A stretch of 64,000 nt of DNA from Chitinophaga horti (GTDB lineage: Bacteria; Bacteroidota; Bacteroidia; Chitinophagales; Chitinophagaceae). The notes below the pieces were generated by a model. The model made no database searches. It was not told the origin of the DNA and saw only the letters and a program-made list of their open reading frames with translations. The first letter of the stretch is position 1, and every line of letters begins with the position of its first letter. The stretch lies in NCBI RefSeq assembly GCF_022867795.2, contig NZ_CP107006.1, positions 5,580,001 through 5,644,000 on the forward strand, given 5' to 3'. A program made the position numbers and the translations under genes. Positions 61,077 through 64,000 of this stretch are shown in pieces.

Positions 61077-62759
61077 TTAGAACGGAGCAGCTACTGCGGT
61101 ATCAACCACTGCGTCTTCCGCAACGGTAGTATCTTCTTCAGTTTCCCATGCAGCACGTTGTGCAGCTTCTTTCTCTTTGATCACTTTAGCGGCTTTAGTA
61201 CCGAAGTTGATCAGCTGAGCGAGGGAGTTCTGTTCTTTATTTTTGAAGTTCAGCACGAAAGTAGAGGTAGATACACCGCCATTAGGTTTAGCGCTGATGA
61301 TGCGGATATCTTTGAACAGGCTTTTCAGCTCAGTTTCTACTTCAGGAGCACCGATTTCGTCGAGAGGAGCGCTGGCCAGGATTTTCTCCAGGTCAACCCA
61401 AAAAGCACCAGGATTACCTTTTGCTTCGCTCAGCACTTCAGCAGGAACGGTAGCTTTACCTTTACCGGCTACGTATTCAGCCTGCAGCGCTGCGTCAGAA
61501 GCAACGATGATATCTTTCGAATCGATAGATACCGCTACTTTGCTCATAGCTGCCATTTCTTCTTTCAGGATGTATTTATCACCTTGTTTAGTGAACATCT
61601 GCTGACCGAACTGGGAGCCCATTACTTTATCAAAAGCTGCTTTTTCGCCAACTTTCAAAGCAAAGAGCCATTTAACTTCCTGGCTGTTGTAAGTGTAGGT
61701 AGAATCCCACTCAGATACCTTTTTCACGTTTTTGAAATCGGAAGCAACGGCTACGATCTCACCTTTAAACGCTTTCAGGATATCGTCGAGTGTAAGGCCG
61801 CTTTGTGCCAGACCCATATTCACCAGGCCGTCCATACCAGCTTCTTTTACGATATCGGCGATCATGCGCAGGTCGAAATTAACCAGGGCAAAACCGTTGA
61901 TGTTGGCAGAAGGATATTTTTCAAGCATAGACAGGTCAACGCCATCCCAATCATATTTCTTCATGATCTTAGCCAGTGCTTCGCTTGGGTAAGTTTTCAT
62001 AGAAGCCTCGATTTTACCGTTTTCGAAGTTAGCAGTAGCAGTGTAGTAAGCACCTTCGTACAGTTTTTTCAGGCTGCCCATCATCATGGCTGCGGCACCG
62101 CTTTGCTCCATACCATAGAGCGCGCCGATGTTCGCGAACATTGACATATCAGCTTTCTCTTTCATCAGCTTTTTGAAGCCATCGATGCTGTTAGCAGACT
62201 CGCTTTCTTTCAATTTGAAGAGGCGGGCAACTTCTACTTTAGCGGCAGAAGTGCTTTCGTCGCCATAGCTACCCTGGATAGCTACGCCGATAATCACATC
62301 TTTGTTCCAACCTACTACTGCTTCGTCGATAGCAGCGTATTTGAAATCAGACCCTTCGGCTTTGATTTCTACAGTAGATTTATTTTTCTTCAGGAATGCT
62401 TCGAATTTAGCGGCGTCGTCCAGTTTGCCTACGAAGTTGAAGGTCATTTTGCCACCGGTTGCAGGCGTCATGGCAATAAATACCTGGCTTTTGAGGTCAA
62501 TACCGGAATTTTCGATTTCCTTCATGCCTTTGGCTACCTCGCTGGTAGTATCACCACCCTGGATAGACTCAAACAATTTGTCCATGGTAATTCCGCTGGC
62601 AACGAGTTTGTCGTGCAGCTGTTTGCCATCAATGCTCAGCACAAATGCCGCTTCTTTGGGAATGTGCTTGCTCTGGGTCGGAACTTTCGAGCACGACGAC
62701 ATCAGCACTACGAAGGCAGTGCCCATCGCCAACAAAACTTTGGAAAGGTTCTTTTTCAT
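61077..62759 (-). CDS. DUF4836 family lipoprotein
   Basis: 560 residues. Lipoprotein signal with lipobox MSSC (Cys23), then HIPKEAAFVLSIDGKQLHDKL, typical of the DUF4836 start. The body contains VGKLDDAAKFEAFLKK, a paired MSMFANIGALYGM segment, and LDDILKAFKGEIVAVASDF near 320, and the C-terminus ends in acidic EEDTTVAEDAVVDTAV. The family is typical of Bacteroidota; its function is unknown. The gene has its own terminator, upstream of the ABC operon on the same strand. Confidence 0.9.
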   Translation of the reverse strand: MKKNLSKVLLAMGTAFVVLMSSCSKVPTQSKHIPKEAAFVLSIDGKQLHDKLVASGITMDKLFESIQGGDTTSEVAKGMKEIENSGIDLKSQVFIAMTPATGGKMTFNFVGKLDDAAKFEAFLKKNKSTVEIKAEGSDFKYAAIDEAVVGWNKDVIIGVAIQGSYGDESTSAAKVEVARLFKLKESESANSIDGFKKLMKEKADMSMFANIGALYGMEQSGAAAMMMGSLKKLYEGAYYTATANFENGKIEASMKTYPSEALAKIMKKYDWDGVDLSMLEKYPSANINGFALVNFDLRMIADIVKEAGMDGLVNMGLAQSGLTLDDILKAFKGEIVAVASDFKNVKKVSEWDSTYTYNSQEVKWLFALKVGEKAAFDKVMGSQFGQQMFTKQGDKYILKEEMAAMSKVAVSIDSKDIIVASDAALQAEYVAGKGKATVPAEVLSEAKGNPGAFWVDLEKILASAPLDEIGAPEVETELKSLFKDIRIISAKPNGGVSTSTFVLNFKNKEQNSLAQLINFGTKAAKVIKEKEAAQRAAWETEEDTTVAEDAVVDTAVAAPF

Positions 62760-63007
62760 AAAAGAGATAAAACGTTAAAAGGATTTTGAGAATTAGGAGC
62801 GAAAATACAATGTTTTTTGCTAATGCGTTTCGGATTCTTTATAACCGGTTAACAAAAGTCTTGCCGAAGGAATGCGGAGCCCAAACAATAAAACCCATGA
62901 TTTTCAGTTTATTAACAAACCATATTCCGGAAAACTGGCCGCCCTGCGACTATTTCTCCCTTTAAAACGCTGTTTATTATAAAAAATAAATATCTGATAG
63001 ATTTATA

Positions 63008-63015
63008 TACCTTTG
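63008..63015 (+). promoter_or_regulatory. -7 box of the YciI gene
   Basis: TACCTTTG, a perfect TAnnTTTG, 41 bp before the ATG. The intergenic stretch 62760-63055 holds no gene. Confidence 0.5.
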
Positions 63016-63055
63016 TATTAATCAGTGATTCATAACCATTTATTGAAAAGAGCCG

Positions 63056-63340
63056 ATGTTTTTAATCATGTTACAATACATCCGACCGCTGGCCGCTATT
63101 GACCACTACCTGGATGCCCACAAAGTTTTTCTAGATAAGTATGTTCAGAGCGGGCATTTTATCTTGTCGGGTCGGCGTAAACCTCGTACCGGGGCAATTA
63201 TTTTATGTAAGTCGTCTTCCCGCAAGGAAGTAGAGGCTATTTTGGCCGAAGATCCCCTGGATAAATACCAACTCGCGCTTTACGAGATTATTGAAATTGA
63301 GCCAATTTTTGCCGCGCAGCAACTGGAACAGCTGCTCTAA
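63056..63340 (+). CDS. YciI family protein
   Basis: 94 residues. YCII-type strings: MLQYIRPLAAIDHYLDAHKVFLDKYVQSGHFILSGRRKP-like sequence in pieces, with DAHKVFL and LSGRRKPRTGAIILC near 40-52, and FAEDPL-like LAEDPLDKYQLALYEIIEI near 68. The family has a ferredoxin-like fold; the His in DAHKVF may be catalytic, and function is not established. A second ATG at 63068 is possible. Confidence 0.88.
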   Translation: MFLIMLQYIRPLAAIDHYLDAHKVFLDKYVQSGHFILSGRRKPRTGAIILCKSSSRKEVEAILAEDPLDKYQLALYEIIEIEPIFAAQQLEQLL

Positions 63341-63453
63341 TTGCAACTATACCACCGCCAACATCTAATCGCGACCGCTCTCTTTTCCTGATTGTTTTGT
63401 ACTTCTGATGCAGCAGAGTAGTGCCTTTTACAGGTACTGACCGAACTATGCGC

Positions 63454-64000
63454 CTACCACTTTACCGTAACGGGTTTACGGTGCTCCACGACAGCTTTCA
63501 TATTATCTAACCCTTGCTGAAAGTCCTTTTCCAGCGCACCTTTCATAAACATACCCATGATGTTTTCGGGCCGGCCGTAGTTAGCGTCAAAGCCCCAGGT
63601 AACTTTCGTTTTGCCGTCGGCATCTTCGAGTTGAAAAAAGATATTGGCTTGTGAGTGGTAAGGTTTGAAGAAGTAAATTTTCTGGCGGATGTGTTTGTAC
63701 GGCTCCAGCGAAATATGCTCCAGTTTGCCTTCTCCGATCTTTTCACCTTTCCAGGTGATGAATGCGCCGGCTGTGCCATCGATGCCGGTAAGCGTGTATA
63801 CGGCAGCGGTGTCCGCCAGTTTCCAGGTACTCCATTTATTAAAGTGTTCGAACTTCGCCAGGTAGTCCCACACCACGTTAGCGGGTGCATTGACCAGGAT
63901 AGAGCGTTCAACACGCAGGTGAGAAGGGGCTGCAAAAACCAATACGAGGAATAGTGCGACGACGACGCCTACAATCCAGGCAAGAACTTTTAGTGCTTTC
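63454..64000 (-). CDS. SRPBCC (polyketide-cyclase-like) membrane-anchored protein (partial)
   Basis: The frame runs off the right window edge at its N-terminal end. The visible part starts with a hydrophobic helix (VLAWIVGVVVALFLVLVFAA) just before the SRPBCC domain: VERSILVNAPANVVWDYLAKFEHFNKWSTW, then KVTWGFDANYGRP and MKGALEKDFQQGLDNMK. SRPBCC domains bind hydrophobic ligands in a deep pocket. This is a common family in Bacteroidota with no fixed role. Only the first few residues appear to be missing. Confidence 0.9.
   Translation of the reverse strand, partial: KALKVLAWIVGVVVALFLVLVFAAPSHLRVERSILVNAPANVVWDYLAKFEHFNKWSTWKLADTAAVYTLTGIDGTAGAFITWKGEKIGEGKLEHISLEPYKHIRQKIYFFKPYHSQANIFFQLEDADGKTKVTWGFDANYGRPENIMGMFMKGALEKDFQQGLDNMKAVVEHRKPVTVKW

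Overview
The window reads as chromosome of a free-living member of the phylum Bacteroidota, most likely the Chitinophagaceae (Chitinophaga-like). The support is a SusC/SusD pair, a GLPGLI-type domain fused to PNGase F, DUF4836 and DUF3857 proteins, repeated -7 boxes of the TAnnTTTG type with weak or absent Shine-Dalgarno sites, and Tat-exported sugar oxidoreductases. No rRNA, tRNA, CRISPR array, phage module, insertion sequence or transposase is visible. The genes are mostly housekeeping or accessory genes in short operons on both strands.

Layout. 1-8 kb: 5' half of glutamate synthase large subunit (gltB), a GC-rich 63-bp tandem repeat, a GHL10 glycosidase-like protein, YegP-like and DUF72 proteins, obgE and adk. 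8-18 kb: a large exported GH3/serine-hydrolase fusion, a small secreted protein, a SusD lipoprotein and a SusC receptor with a frameshift near its C-terminus, then a lipoprotein. 18-28 kb: PBP4-type carboxypeptidase, a sugar-metabolism cluster (Tat Gfo/Idh/MocA oxidoreductase, SUMF1-fold protein, divergent Tat TIM-barrel protein), a frameshifted exported esterase, a YitT transporter-like protein, an arginase-fold protein with degraded metal ligands, and a glycosyltransferase-like gene with no normal start codon. 28-45 kb: polA, a C1 peptidase, an L,D-transpeptidase-like protein, Sua5/YrdC, mtgA, the operon PNGase F-like / pnuC / NadR-type kinase, nfu, mgsA, recA, a PAP2-like membrane protein, rpoN and rnhB. 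45-64 kb: heme A synthase, a membrane patatin, typA/bipA, ybaB, a geranylgeranyl-reductase-like oxidoreductase overlapping a DUF2891 gene, a large DUF3857-transglutaminase-DUF2569 protein, an ABC transporter pair, a DUF4836 lipoprotein, YciI, and the 3' part of an SRPBCC gene.

Working together. Cell-wall genes recur (GH3/serine hydrolase, PBP4, MtgA, L,D-transpeptidase-like), as do genes for envelope glycan and polymer use (GHL10, SusCD, esterase, PNGase F-like). pnuC and the ribosylnicotinamide-kinase-like gene form a clear NAD salvage pair. Three genes (susC, esterase, glycosyltransferase) each look broken by one base in an A/T homopolymer. This pattern fits sequencing indels at least as well as real gene decay.

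I did not find a convincing new multi-gene defence or mobile system. The most unusual items are the 63-bp minisatellite, the GLPGLI-PNGase F fusion in an NAD salvage operon, the arginase-fold protein without metal ligands, and the SUMF1-fold protein without the catalytic cysteines.
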